Assembly (NCBI GenBank): GCA_017452115.1
Contig: JAFTNB010000001.1
Coordinates: 1-16,578 of the forward strand
Direction of reading: 5' to 3'
Length of the DNA: 16,578 nt
From: Alphaproteobacteria bacterium
Lineage (GTDB): Bacteria > Pseudomonadota > Alphaproteobacteria > RF32 > CAG-239
Positions 1-5,543 of this stretch are shown here, piece after piece. The notes under the pieces are model-generated. The model was not told where the DNA came from. It ran no database searches and saw only the letters and a list, made by a program, of their open reading frames with translations. Every line of letters begins with the position of its first letter. Positions within the stretch are counted from its first letter, which is position 1. Made by a program: the position numbers and the translations under genes.

Positions 1-185
1 TTCCGCAAGATGTTGATGAGCGATTGGTAAAATTGTCTTCCATTCGTGACATTGATACATCTGCGGTGGATTGGTCTGTTTGTGATGAAAAATTAGGTTT
101 ACGCTTTTCCGTTGTTCCATATTATCTGCTCATAATTAAAGATGGCATTATTCCACCTGAATATATAACTAAGGAAAATTTTTAA
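1..185 (+). CDS. 3' end of an unrecognised host gene (partial)
   Basis: An open frame enters from the left edge (first whole codon at position 3) and ends at TAA 183-185, giving the last 60 residues of a protein. The tail reads ...LLIIKDGIIPPEYITKENF. There are no membrane segments or motifs I recognise. It lies upstream of the tRNA, outside the prophage, so it is probably a chromosomal gene. The function cannot be stated from this fragment. Confidence 0.6.
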   Translation, partial: PQDVDERLVKLSSIRDIDTSAVDWSVCDEKLGLRFSVVPYYLLIIKDGIIPPEYITKENF

Positions 186-282
186 CTTTATAAAAGATAA
201 AACTCCATCGTCTTATGCCAATGTAGTTTTCTGTATAATCTATAATATACGAATTAAAAAAATAATAAAATAAAAAAAACTC

Positions 283-311
283 TTGACTAATAAAATTTTT
301 TGCAATACAAA
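283..311 (+). promoter_or_regulatory. Promoter of the tRNA gene
   Basis: A -35 box TTGACT (283-288) is followed after exactly 17 bases by TACAAA (306-311). This puts transcription start near 318, about five bases before the mature tRNA end, which is normal spacing for a tRNA promoter. The bases between the upstream gene and this box (186-282) are A/T runs with nothing else recognisable. Confidence 0.55.
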
Positions 312-322
312 CATGGCTATTG

Positions 323-400
323 TGGGCGCTTAGCTCAGTTGGTTAGAGCCGGCCGCTCATAACGGTCTGGTCGTAGGTTCGAGTCCTACAGCGCCCACCA
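323..400 (+). tRNA. tRNA with CAT anticodon (elongator Met or Ile2)
   Basis: A complete cloverleaf is visible. The acceptor stem is TGGGCGC (323-329) with GCGCCCA (391-397), followed by an encoded CCA (398-400). The D stem is GCTC/GAGC. The anticodon stem GGCCG (351-355) pairs with CGGTC, holding the loop CTCATAA with anticodon CAT at 358-360. The T arm contains GGTTCGAGTCC. The paired first base (T1:A72) and the lack of a GGG/CCC anticodon stem argue against the initiator tRNA. Sequence alone does not separate elongator tRNA-Met from the lysidine-modified tRNA-Ile2. The gene is intact, so prophage insertion next to it did not disrupt it. Confidence 0.93.
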
Positions 401-407
401 CTCAAGA

Positions 408-436
408 AGCCTCTCCTAGTGAGAGGCTCTTTTTTT
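408..436 (+). terminator. Rho-independent terminator of the tRNA
   Basis: AGCCTCTC (408-415) and GAGAGGCT (421-428) form an 8-bp perfect stem with a 5-base loop, followed by C and seven T (430-436). It sits eight bases after the tRNA CCA and marks the last host-like feature before phage genes. Confidence 0.9.
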
Positions 437-688
437 GCTCTCTGTATCGCAGTATTCTCAAGGTTTTGCAGAATCGGTTAGACTTGTATCTATTCTTTTT
501 TATCTGTAAATTTTGTAATTTTACTCTATTTGTATCCAAAATAGATACTTTTGGTCTGAGCTCGTATAGATGAAAATAGCCTGAAAATCAACCACTTAAA
601 ATTTGGTCGTTCTTTGTATGTATGGACAGACCTGTTTTTGCCATTAGCACTCCGAACATACGACCATATTAAAAAAATTATAAAAAGT
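437..688. other. Gene-free left prophage border with inverted repeats
   Basis: No credible gene is present. I see inverted repeats: GTATCTAT (486-493) with ATAGATAC (541-548), CCAAAA (536-541) with TTTTGG (548-553), and GGTCGT (605-610) with ACGACC (659-664). These could be recombinase or regulator binding sites at the prophage end. An attL core cannot be identified without the other end. Confidence 0.35.
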
Positions 689-726
689 GGGAACGATTTT
701 ATTTTTTCTGTGGGTGTTCCTGTTGT
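689..726 (+). repeat. 38-base leader element, copy 1
   Basis: This 38-base segment matches 5272-5309 at 33 of 38 positions with no gaps. Both copies start GGGAACG and end GTGGGTGTTCCTGTTGT, and both lie just upstream of a small gene. GGGAAC (689-694) can pair with GTTCCT (716-721; one G-T pair), giving a hairpin with a 21-base loop. In this copy the right arm can instead pair with the downstream ribosome binding site region. Confidence 0.75.
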
Positions 727-741
727 GTAAATCATAACAGG
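719..741 (+). promoter_or_regulatory. Hairpin covering the ribosome binding site of ORF 750
   Basis: CCTGTTGTG (719-727) pairs with CATAACAGG (733-741) over nine positions including one G-T pair, with a 5-base loop. The right arm contains the start of the ribosome binding site AGGAGA that serves ATG 750. The left arm overlaps the right arm of the 38-base element, so the two hairpins exclude each other. Confidence 0.5.
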
Positions 742-749
742 AGAATTTT

Positions 750-917
750 ATGTTATCGGAATTTGAACGACTATTAGAGATTTTATCTCACCCAGTTATA
801 GAGCTTTTAAGCGAGCAAGAAAGTGACGAATATAGTAATAAATCATTGGACTTCTTGGCTTTTCCAAGCATTCATTGTGTTAAGAAACAAGGAGTTGATA
901 ATGATAGAATTGCCTAA
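750..917 (+). CDS. Small acidic hypothetical protein (55 aa)
   Basis: An ATG at 750 with a good ribosome binding site (AGGAG, 739-743) opens a 55-residue frame ending at TAA 915-917. The first 30 residues are acidic and leucine-rich, with helix-like character (MLSEFERLLEIL...). The last third is encoded by the same bases as a leader element repeated at 9253, where it is non-coding, so the C-terminal sequence may not be under protein selection. It overlaps the next gene by 17 bases, which is compatible with translational coupling. I do not recognise a family. It could be a leader peptide or a small phage regulator, or translation here may serve only to control the DUF2924 gene. Confidence 0.45.
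   Translation: MLSEFERLLEILSHPVIELLSEQESDEYSNKSLDFLAFPSIHCVKKQGVDNDRIA
863..903 (+). repeat. Duplicated leader element, copy 1 (before the DUF2924 gene)
   Basis: The 41 bases ending at the start codon match 9253-9297 at 38 of 41 aligned positions, with two small gaps (GTA and T present only in the second copy). Both copies begin TCCAAGCATTCATTGT and end in GGAGTT plus six or seven bases to the ATG. Here the element overlaps the end of ORF 750; at the second site it is intergenic. Confidence 0.75.
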
Positions 918-1305
918 TTTAAATATCGAGTTGACAGAGGTTGCGAACCTTCCGTTTGATAAGTTAAAACATATGTACGTTTATCTTTTTAATCGAAATG
1001 TTAACTCCAGCCGACGTGAATTTTTTATATGGAGAATAACTTATCGTTTGCAAGAACTTCGGTTTGGCGGACTAGATACTAAGACTAAATCAATCCTTGA
1101 AAATTTAGATAAGAGACCAGTTAAAGAAGAAAACAACCTCCCTGTTGGTACTGAGATTACTAAAAAATATAAAGGGGAAATTTATCGAGTGCGTATTGTG
1201 GCCGGAGGTTTTGAACTTAAAGATGAGTTTTATAAATCACTTTCGGCGGTGGCTTTTCACATAACAGGCAGAAAAATTTCAGGAAAGGAATTCTTTGGGG
1301 TGTAA
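901..1305 (+). CDS. DUF2924-type protein paired with the recombinase
   Basis: A 134-residue protein. I placed the start at ATG 901 because AAGGAG (889-894) sits six bases upstream; a longer frame from 823 has no such site and overlaps ORF 750. The N-terminal half (about residues 1-60) is helical, with the pattern EFFIWRITYRLQEL. The C-terminal half ends in a region of the type LPVGTEITKKYKGEIYRVRI...YKSLSAVAFHITGRKISGKEFFGV. That is the hallmark of DUF2924, which in Alphaproteobacteria is regularly encoded immediately upstream of a large serine recombinase. The recombinase starts two bases after this gene, so they are almost certainly co-translated. A role as an accessory or directionality factor for recombination is an inference from this pairing, not an established function. 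Confidence 0.85.
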   Translation: MIELPNLNIELTEVANLPFDKLKHMYVYLFNRNVNSSRREFFIWRITYRLQELRFGGLDTKTKSILENLDKRPVKEENNLPVGTEITKKYKGEIYRVRIVAGGFELKDEFYKSLSAVAFHITGRKISGKEFFGV

Positions 1306-1307
1306 TC

Positions 1308-2933
1308 ATGGAAGAAATTAGATGCGCAATATATACCAGAAAATCTACAGATGAAGGTTTAGAGAAAGAGTTTAATACGCTTGAGGCTCAACGAGAAGCT
1401 GGCGAAAGTTATGTTCGCAGTCAGAAACACCAAGGCTGGACACTAATTGATGAACACTATGATGATGGCGGTTATTCTGGTGGTAATATGAAAAGACCGG
1501 CTTTGACCAGATTGTTTGAAGATATTAAGGCCGGTAAAGTGGATATGATTGTCGTTTATAAAATTGACCGTCTCACTCGTTCATTATCAGATTTTTCTAA
1601 AATGATAGATATTTTTGATAAGCATAAGTGCTCATTTGTTTCGGTTACGCAAAATTTTAATACCTCTGACAGTATGGGAAGATTGACCTTAAACATGCTA
1701 TTATCATTTGCTCAATTTGAAAGAGAGATTGGTGCAGAACGTGTTAGAGATAAAACTGCAGCATCTAAAAAGAAAGGTATGTGGACTGGCGGTGTTGTGC
1801 CATTTGGATATCAAAACATAAATAAGAAGTTAGAAATCAAACCTGATGAAGCCGAAGCTGTAAAATTTATGTTTGAGATGTATCAGAGATATAATTCAGC
1901 GATGGCTGTTTGTAAGCTTTTATCAGAACGTGGTTATAAGACTTTCAGACGAGATGCCGTAAAACGAATGCTTAGAAATCCAATCTACATGGGTAAAGTT
2001 AAGTATGGTGAAGAATTGTATGATGGCCAACATCAAGCAATAATCACACCGGAGCTATTTGCATCTGTTCAAGGCATAAGAGATACAAGAGATCCTAATA
2101 TGAGAACTTGTTTATATAAAAAAAATGAAGTTGGGATTTTGCGAGGATTGTTAACCTGTGCCTGTTGCAATACTCTTATGACACCGGCATCTTCTCAAAC
2201 GAGAGGTGTGCGCCGATTTTATTACACATCAACCAAAGCAAAATATTATGGCTATCATACTTGTCATAATGGAGCTGTACCTGTTGCGTTGATGGATGAA
2301 TGTATTTTGAAAATCGTTGCTCCATTATTTAAGGATATTAAGGTGCTTAATGGATTGATAAATAAAATTGCACCAGAAAAAACGGCAGAGATATATAAAG
2401 TAATGAAAAAGCCTGAGGCTATTTTAGAAAAAATTCCTGAGCGAGATAAATTACAGCTGATGCGTTTGTTAATAACAAATATTTTAGTACAGTATGATAC
2501 TCTAGAAATTAATTGGAGCGAATTTGCTTTAGGAATTTTGCCTGATAACTATAAGGAAAAAACAGACGGATGTAAGATGGTTATAGATTTACCATTTACT
2601 AGACGTAAAGGTGCTTTGATACTCGCAATACCTGAAGATGTAGTTCAAAATGTTAATTATAATCAAGAATTGATAAATGCGCTGGGTAAAGCCTTTAAGT
2701 ATCAAAAAATATTAAATCAAGGCAAACTTACCATACTTCAACTAGCGTATCAGGAAAAAATTGATGCCGGATATTTAGGAAGATTGATAAGATTAACCTG
2801 TCTTGCACCAGATATTGTTAAGCGCATATTAAATGGTACACAGCCACCTAGCATTTACTTACAACGTCTGATAAGAGAAGAAATTCCACCTATCTGGGAA
2901 GACCAACGTAAATTGTATAAGGTCAGGAAGTAA
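1308..2933 (+). CDS. Large serine recombinase / prophage integrase
   Basis: A 541-residue recombinase that would catalyse site-specific integration and excision through a 5'-phosphoserine link. The resolvase domain spans about residues 3-150: YTRKS with nucleophile Ser13 and Arg11, KIDRLTRS near residue 85, and the FEREIGAERVRDK helix. The recombinase domain starts at GGVVPFGY (about 162). A zinc-ribbon-like segment follows, with Cys284, Cys287 and Cys319, but the expected fourth cysteine (in the YYxC position near 307) is replaced by Ser. The C-terminal part ends in a helix-turn-helix-like region (LGRLIRLTCLAPDIVKRILNG) typical of alphaproteobacterial members. The gene follows the DUF2924 gene by two bases and is closed by a strong terminator. 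Its position next to the host tRNA marks the prophage end. Family assignment is secure; the target site is unknown. Confidence 0.95.
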   Translation: MEEIRCAIYTRKSTDEGLEKEFNTLEAQREAGESYVRSQKHQGWTLIDEHYDDGGYSGGNMKRPALTRLFEDIKAGKVDMIVVYKIDRLTRSLSDFSKMIDIFDKHKCSFVSVTQNFNTSDSMGRLTLNMLLSFAQFEREIGAERVRDKTAASKKKGMWTGGVVPFGYQNINKKLEIKPDEAEAVKFMFEMYQRYNSAMAVCKLLSERGYKTFRRDAVKRMLRNPIYMGKVKYGEELYDGQHQAIITPELFASVQGIRDTRDPNMRTCLYKKNEVGILRGLLTCACCNTLMTPASSQTRGVRRFYYTSTKAKYYGYHTCHNGAVPVALMDECILKIVAPLFKDIKVLNGLINKIAPEKTAEIYKVMKKPEAILEKIPERDKLQLMRLLITNILVQYDTLEINWSEFALGILPDNYKEKTDGCKMVIDLPFTRRKGALILAIPEDVVQNVNYNQELINALGKAFKYQKILNQGKLTILQLAYQEKIDAGYLGRLIRLTCLAPDIVKRILNGTQPPSIYLQRLIREEIPPIWEDQRKLYKVRK

Positions 2934-2935
2934 TT

Positions 2936-2969
2936 AATAACCCGTCATTTTTTTATGACGGGTTATTTT
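2936..2969. terminator. Bidirectional terminator between recombinase and lipoprotein operon
   Basis: AATAACCCGTCA (2936-2947) and TGACGGGTTATT (2956-2967) form a perfect 12-bp stem with an 8-base T-rich loop. It lies between two convergent genes, two bases after the recombinase stop and directly after the minus-strand stop at 2970. T runs are short on the plus side (TTTT 2966-2969) and A/T-rich on the minus side. Confidence 0.85.
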
Positions 2970-3380
2970 CTATTCAACTTCATGTGCTTCGAGGAATAAA
3001 GATTGTCCTAAAGCATTAAAAAAGTTTTGATATGCCATAGGATCTTCAATTGCTTCTAAACCGGATTGTGCATTAATTCTAACAACAATTTGTTTTGAAT
3101 TAATTGCTCGTACTGAAGCTGTAAGTTTAGATGAATGAGTAAAAGAAGTACCACTAATAGTACCTAATTTTTCATCCGCTTTATCAATGATAAAACCTAA
3201 ATCTTGCATTGTTGAAATTACAGCCCTTAAAACCATAGCTTTATTATTAGTATCAAAATAACGAGATTGATAATTTCTCATTTGAACTTGGGTTTGCGAC
3301 ATTCCTAAAACGTCTTGATGAGTTGAAGCACAGGCTGTCATACCTAATATCATAGTGATAGTTAATAAAATTTTCTTCAT
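2970..3380 (-). CDS. Small lipoprotein, last gene of the three-lipoprotein operon
   Basis: A 136-residue precursor with a type II signal peptide: Lys-rich start, hydrophobic stretch, and lipobox MTAC with Cys17. The mature part contains a domain NNKAMVLRAVISTMQDLGFIIDKADEKLGTISG, closely parallel to ALLVASAQVLQDLGFTLNESETKLGLITA in the upstream gene. The two proteins are therefore paralogues sharing a domain for which I have no name. Both also end in a similar NFFNALGQSLFLEA / DFFDKLSQSVFLTA motif. The ribosome binding site AGGAG is clear on the minus strand just upstream of ATG 3380. The gene is nine bases after the previous one. Acylation and membrane location are predicted; the function is unknown. 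Confidence 0.85.
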   Translation of the reverse strand: MKKILLTITMILGMTACASTHQDVLGMSQTQVQMRNYQSRYFDTNNKAMVLRAVISTMQDLGFIIDKADEKLGTISGTSFTHSSKLTASVRAINSKQIVVRINAQSGLEAIEDPMAYQNFFNALGQSLFLEAHEVE

Positions 3381-3389
3381 CCTAGTCTC

Positions 3390-3911
3390 CTATATATTGT
3401 TCGCTGTTAAGAATACAGATTGACTTAACTTATCAAAAAAGTCTTTGTAGATAACTTCGTCTTCTATTTTTTCAATTCGAGCTTCATTCATGTTATTCCA
3501 AATTACACGAGCAAACTCTACTCTTACATTATAACCATAATTGTTGTGGCTTTTTGTAGAAACTAAAGTTACATAAATTTTTTGATTTGTATCGTAAACT
3601 GGTTGGGTTCCTGCAAATGCGGCTAATAAAATTAATCCGACTTTACCAGCGGTAGAACCAGCCTCTCTATCTTTACTTGCTGTAATAAGACCTAGTTTTG
3701 TTTCACTTTCATTTAAAGTAAAACCAAGATCTTGCAAAACCTGTGCAGAAGCAACTAATAAAGCTTCTTCATTTTGTGTTTCGTATCTTCTTGTTTCTAA
3801 TTGTCTTCTTGCTAAATATTGTTCATCTAGCATGTAGTAGTCACCATAATATCTAGCACATCCAGAAAGAAATAGAGATATTACAAAGACAAAACCTATT
3901 ATCTTTTTCAT
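3390..3911 (-). CDS. Small lipoprotein, middle gene of the operon (paralogue of its downstream neighbour)
   Basis: A 173-residue precursor with a lipoprotein signal (MKKIIGFVFVISLFLSGC; lipobox LSGC, Cys18). The mature protein has the QVLQDLGFTLNESETKLGLI domain shared with its neighbour. It then has an insert with a hydrophobic stretch (GKVGLILLAAFAG, about residues 90-102), a beta-rich region, and the same C-terminal FDKLSQSVFL motif. Proteins with the pattern ...QDLGF.L.ESE..LG.I.ASKDR occur as uncharacterised lipoproteins in many Proteobacteria. AAGGA precedes the start on the minus strand. Ten bases separate it from the upstream lipoprotein gene, so one transcript is likely. Function unknown; envelope role inferred. 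Confidence 0.85.
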   Translation of the reverse strand: MKKIIGFVFVISLFLSGCARYYGDYYMLDEQYLARRQLETRRYETQNEEALLVASAQVLQDLGFTLNESETKLGLITASKDREAGSTAGKVGLILLAAFAGTQPVYDTNQKIYVTLVSTKSHNNYGYNVRVEFARVIWNNMNEARIEKIEDEVIYKDFFDKLSQSVFLTANNI

Positions 3912-3921
3912 ATCTTATTCC

Positions 3922-4320
3922 TTAGAAAGTAGATGTTCTATATGCAAAGTCTCTAACTAGACCATTTTTATCAAATTTAACAATGATAGTTAAAGTTCGT
4001 TGGTTAGAGCTAGCTTGTTTTTCTCTTCCTTCTCCATAAAATAGAAGTAACCATATACCCTTTGTTGAGGAAGAAGATTGAATATTGGTAGAAACTTTGT
4101 CATAAACCCAAGTTTCTCTGCGCTCTGTATCTGTTGTAACCATATTCGGTGAACCTAGAGCTTCAATGACAGCTGAAGAAGTCATACCAATTTTAATTTC
4201 TCTTTGAGCTTTAGCAACAGTCATTCTTTCTTCGTTTAAACTATAATTAGTTGTAGAACAAGCTGAAAGAAATGGTATTGTTGCAATGGCTGCGGCTAAT
4301 AAAATATTTTTATATTTCAT
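3922..4320 (-). CDS. Small lipoprotein with SmpA/BamE-like fold, first gene of the operon
   Basis: A 132-residue precursor. I start it at ATG 4320 because GAGAGG lies six bases upstream on the minus strand; an in-frame start at 4344 would lie inside the structured leader. The signal peptide ends at lipobox LSAC (Cys21). The mature part has EIKIGMTSSAVIEALGSPNMVTTDTERRETWVYDK, the pattern of the SmpA/OmlA (BamE-like) domain: a helix, GMT..V...LG.P, then a strand with W.Y. It ends in a beta-strand TIIVKFDKNGLVRDF. BamE proteins belong to the outer-membrane assembly machine, but the fold is also common in other lipoproteins, so no BamE function is claimed. It is preceded by the unusual leader at 4321-4527. 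Confidence 0.8.
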   Translation of the reverse strand: MKYKNILLAAAIATIPFLSACSTTNYSLNEERMTVAKAQREIKIGMTSSAVIEALGSPNMVTTDTERRETWVYDKVSTNIQSSSSTKGIWLLLFYGEGREKQASSNQRTLTIIVKFDKNGLVRDFAYRTSTF

Positions 4321-4527
4321 AATATACCTCTCAATAACTAACAAGTCGCCCTGATGAGAGGCGACTGGAAGTTGAGAACAATACCACTAGTTATTGTGCG
4401 ATATATTGACTTTAAAAGCGTATTTTATCGCCTTCCAGTCAAAAACTGGTAGGCGAAAATATCGTCTTTCGCGACGCTAGTGGATATTAGGTTCTCACAC
4501 CCAAGTCAGACCATCAACTCTGACTTG
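4321..4527 (-). promoter_or_regulatory. Structured 5' leader, riboswitch-like, before the lipoprotein operon
   Basis: Read on the minus strand, the leader folds as follows. Hairpin 1 is 4527-4519 with 4510-4502 (9 bp perfect). A long-range stem is 4496-4491 with 4379-4374, continued by 4488-4477 with 4390-4380. This encloses hairpin 2 (4476-4473 with 4466-4463) and hairpin 3 (4460-4445 with 4439-4422). Hairpin 4 is 4366-4360 with 4350-4344 (7 bp, 9-base loop). The loop and stem base CCTCTCA (4361-4355) is exactly complementary to TGAGAGG (4333-4327), which contains the ribosome binding site. Segments 4440-4432 and 4371-4363 are also perfectly complementary over nine bases and would break hairpins 3 and 4. 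I recognise no known RNA class. Confidence 0.6.
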
Positions 4528-4530
4528 CTC

Positions 4531-4560
4531 ATTATAGAATTAAGAGATTAAAAAATGCAA
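4531..4560 (-). promoter_or_regulatory. Promoter of the lipoprotein operon
   Basis: On the minus strand a consensus -10 box TATAAT (4536-4531) is preceded after 18 bases by TTGCAT (4560-4555). Transcription would begin near 4525, at the first base pairs of hairpin 1 of the leader. This fit supports the leader being an RNA that starts there. Confidence 0.6.
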
Positions 4561-4743
4561 GGAATTTTTATTATTGATGCGATATTTTATATTGATATTC
4601 AAAACAGTAGATAAAAAATTGTTTTTACACAGGTTTTTGCACAATGGTTATTTCTTTCAAAGATATGTAAAATGCTAATATATCAAGCTATTTAGTTCAA
4701 CTGTTATTTGGAGTTTTCTTGTAATTTTATAGGTAATTCAAGA
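4561..4743. other. AT-rich divergent intergenic region
   Basis: This lies between the minus-strand lipoprotein promoter and the plus-strand sigma-like gene. It is very AT-rich. A possible plus-strand -35 (TTGCAC, 4637-4642) has no convincing -10 at normal distance. I see no operator palindromes or ORF. It probably holds the promoter of the sigma-like gene, but I cannot place it. Confidence 0.3.
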
Positions 4744-4781
4744 CAATAAACCTCTCATTAACATAAAAAAGAGGTTTATTG
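4744..4781 (+). promoter_or_regulatory. Hairpin sequestering the start of the sigma-like gene
   Basis: CAATAAACCTCT (4744-4755) and AGAGGTTTATTG (4770-4781) are perfectly complementary over 12 bases with a 14-base A-rich loop. The right arm contains the ribosome binding site AGAGG and runs to the base before ATG 4782, so the folded form would hide the ribosome binding site completely. Confidence 0.7.
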
Positions 4782-5270
4782 ATGAAACTCAATATTTTTA
4801 ACGGACTACCCGAGTATGTCCGAATGACAATTTTATCGCAAATTCGCCGTTTATTGTCGACACCATTATTTTCATATGAAGATAAAGAAGATTTAACCCA
4901 AGAACTGCTACTGTTTTATCTCAAGCGATTTTATGATGTCCCTGATGTTGATGAAGCATTGGTGGTACATGCGTTAAAACAGTGTGCCACTAATTTATTA
5001 GTTATGAGATATCGCCGGCGCGACTTTTTATATTCCTCATTAGCTGACTTCGAAGCAAATGAGGATTTTTCTTATTTAAATGCCTACACACCAGATAATG
5101 ATGCCAAACTGCTATTTATGAAAATTTGGGAATTAGCCGAAGGTAGAGAGAAAGTTGTCGTGGAGCGATTATTACAAGGTGATAGCTTGGATCAAATATC
5201 AAGGGAGATGCATATGCATAAAAAGACAATTTATAAGTTTTTTGAAAAAATACGCAAAAAATTAAAATAA
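4782..5270 (+). CDS. Small sigma-70-like (ECF-like) factor
   Basis: A 162-residue protein; the start is ATG 4782, seven bases after AGAGG (4770-4774), rather than the TTG three bases earlier. The N-terminal part has YEDKEDLTQELLLFYLKRF (about residues 33-51), the pattern of sigma region 2.1/2.2. A basic segment RYRRRDFLYSSL follows. The C-terminal part is a region 4-type helix-turn-helix: REKVVVERLLQGDSLDQISREMHMHKKTIYKFFEKI. The length fits ECF-type or phage sigma-like proteins. It could redirect host RNA polymerase to phage promoters or act as a late regulator. No anti-sigma gene is adjacent. The assignment rests on the two-region layout; low conservation in region 2 leaves open a sigma-like transcription regulator that is not a true sigma factor. 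Confidence 0.75.
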   Translation: MKLNIFNGLPEYVRMTILSQIRRLLSTPLFSYEDKEDLTQELLLFYLKRFYDVPDVDEALVVHALKQCATNLLVMRYRRRDFLYSSLADFEANEDFSYLNAYTPDNDAKLLFMKIWELAEGREKVVVERLLQGDSLDQISREMHMHKKTIYKFFEKIRKKLK

Positions 5271-5271
5271 A

Positions 5272-5309
5272 GGGAACGGTTTTGATTTTTGCGTGGGTGT
5301 TCCTGTTGT
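5272..5309 (+). repeat. 38-base leader element, copy 2
   Basis: This matches 689-726 at 33 of 38 positions. It begins one base after the sigma-like gene's stop codon and ends 27 bases before the next start. GGGAAC (5272-5277) can pair with GTTCCT (5299-5304). TTCCT (5300-5304) can alternatively pair with AGGAA (5327-5331), the ribosome binding site of the next gene. Confidence 0.75.
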
Positions 5310-5336
5310 CATTAACTAATTTTGAAAGGAATAACA

Positions 5337-5543
5337 ATGAACAGCAGTAAACGCAAAACCAATGTTTCAGAGGCTATTAGAGAAATTCCGGCAATGTATT
5401 TGATGGAGTTAAAGTTTTCTACGCTGACCAAATTGGAAAAGAAAATTAAACAAGAAGTTGATCGTTCTACTCTTGCTTTGCGGTGGGTTCAAGGTATCAA
5501 ACGCATAAAAAGAGCAAAAAATATTGGAGGATATAATGGATAA
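5337..5543 (+). CDS. Small basic hypothetical phage protein (68 aa)
   Basis: The start ATG 5337 is six bases after AAAGGA (5325-5330). The 68-residue product is lysine- and arginine-rich, with a predicted helical core (LMELKFSTLTKLEKKIKQEV) and a basic end (IKRIKRAKN). That suggests nucleic acid binding, but no family is recognised. It follows the sigma-like gene and overlaps the start of the replication gene by eight bases, so it belongs to the early operon. Copy 2 of the 38-base element lies directly upstream, and its ribosome binding site can pair with that element. Confidence 0.6.
   Translation: MNSSKRKTNVSEAIREIPAMYLMELKFSTLTKLEKKIKQEVDRSTLALRWVQGIKRIKRAKNIGGYNG

Noticed and set aside
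323-400. tRNA as a duplicated attachment-site remnant
   Set aside because: Only one complete tRNA is in the window and no partial copy is seen. The other prophage end is not available, so tRNA-based integration cannot be claimed.
526-735. Minus-strand 69-codon frame in the prophage border
   Set aside because: It runs across the 38-base repeated element and the inverted repeats, has no ribosome binding site, and encodes no recognisable motif.
823-900. N-terminal extension of the DUF2924 gene
   Set aside because: The extension overlaps ORF 750 and the duplicated leader. ATG 901 has an ideal ribosome binding site and the family match begins after it.
4321-4527. Known structured RNA (6S, tmRNA, RNase P, group I or II intron) or an integron attC site
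   Set aside because: None of the conserved cores I know for these RNAs is present, and the attC simple-site consensus does not fit either end. The RNA reads directly into a ribosome binding site.
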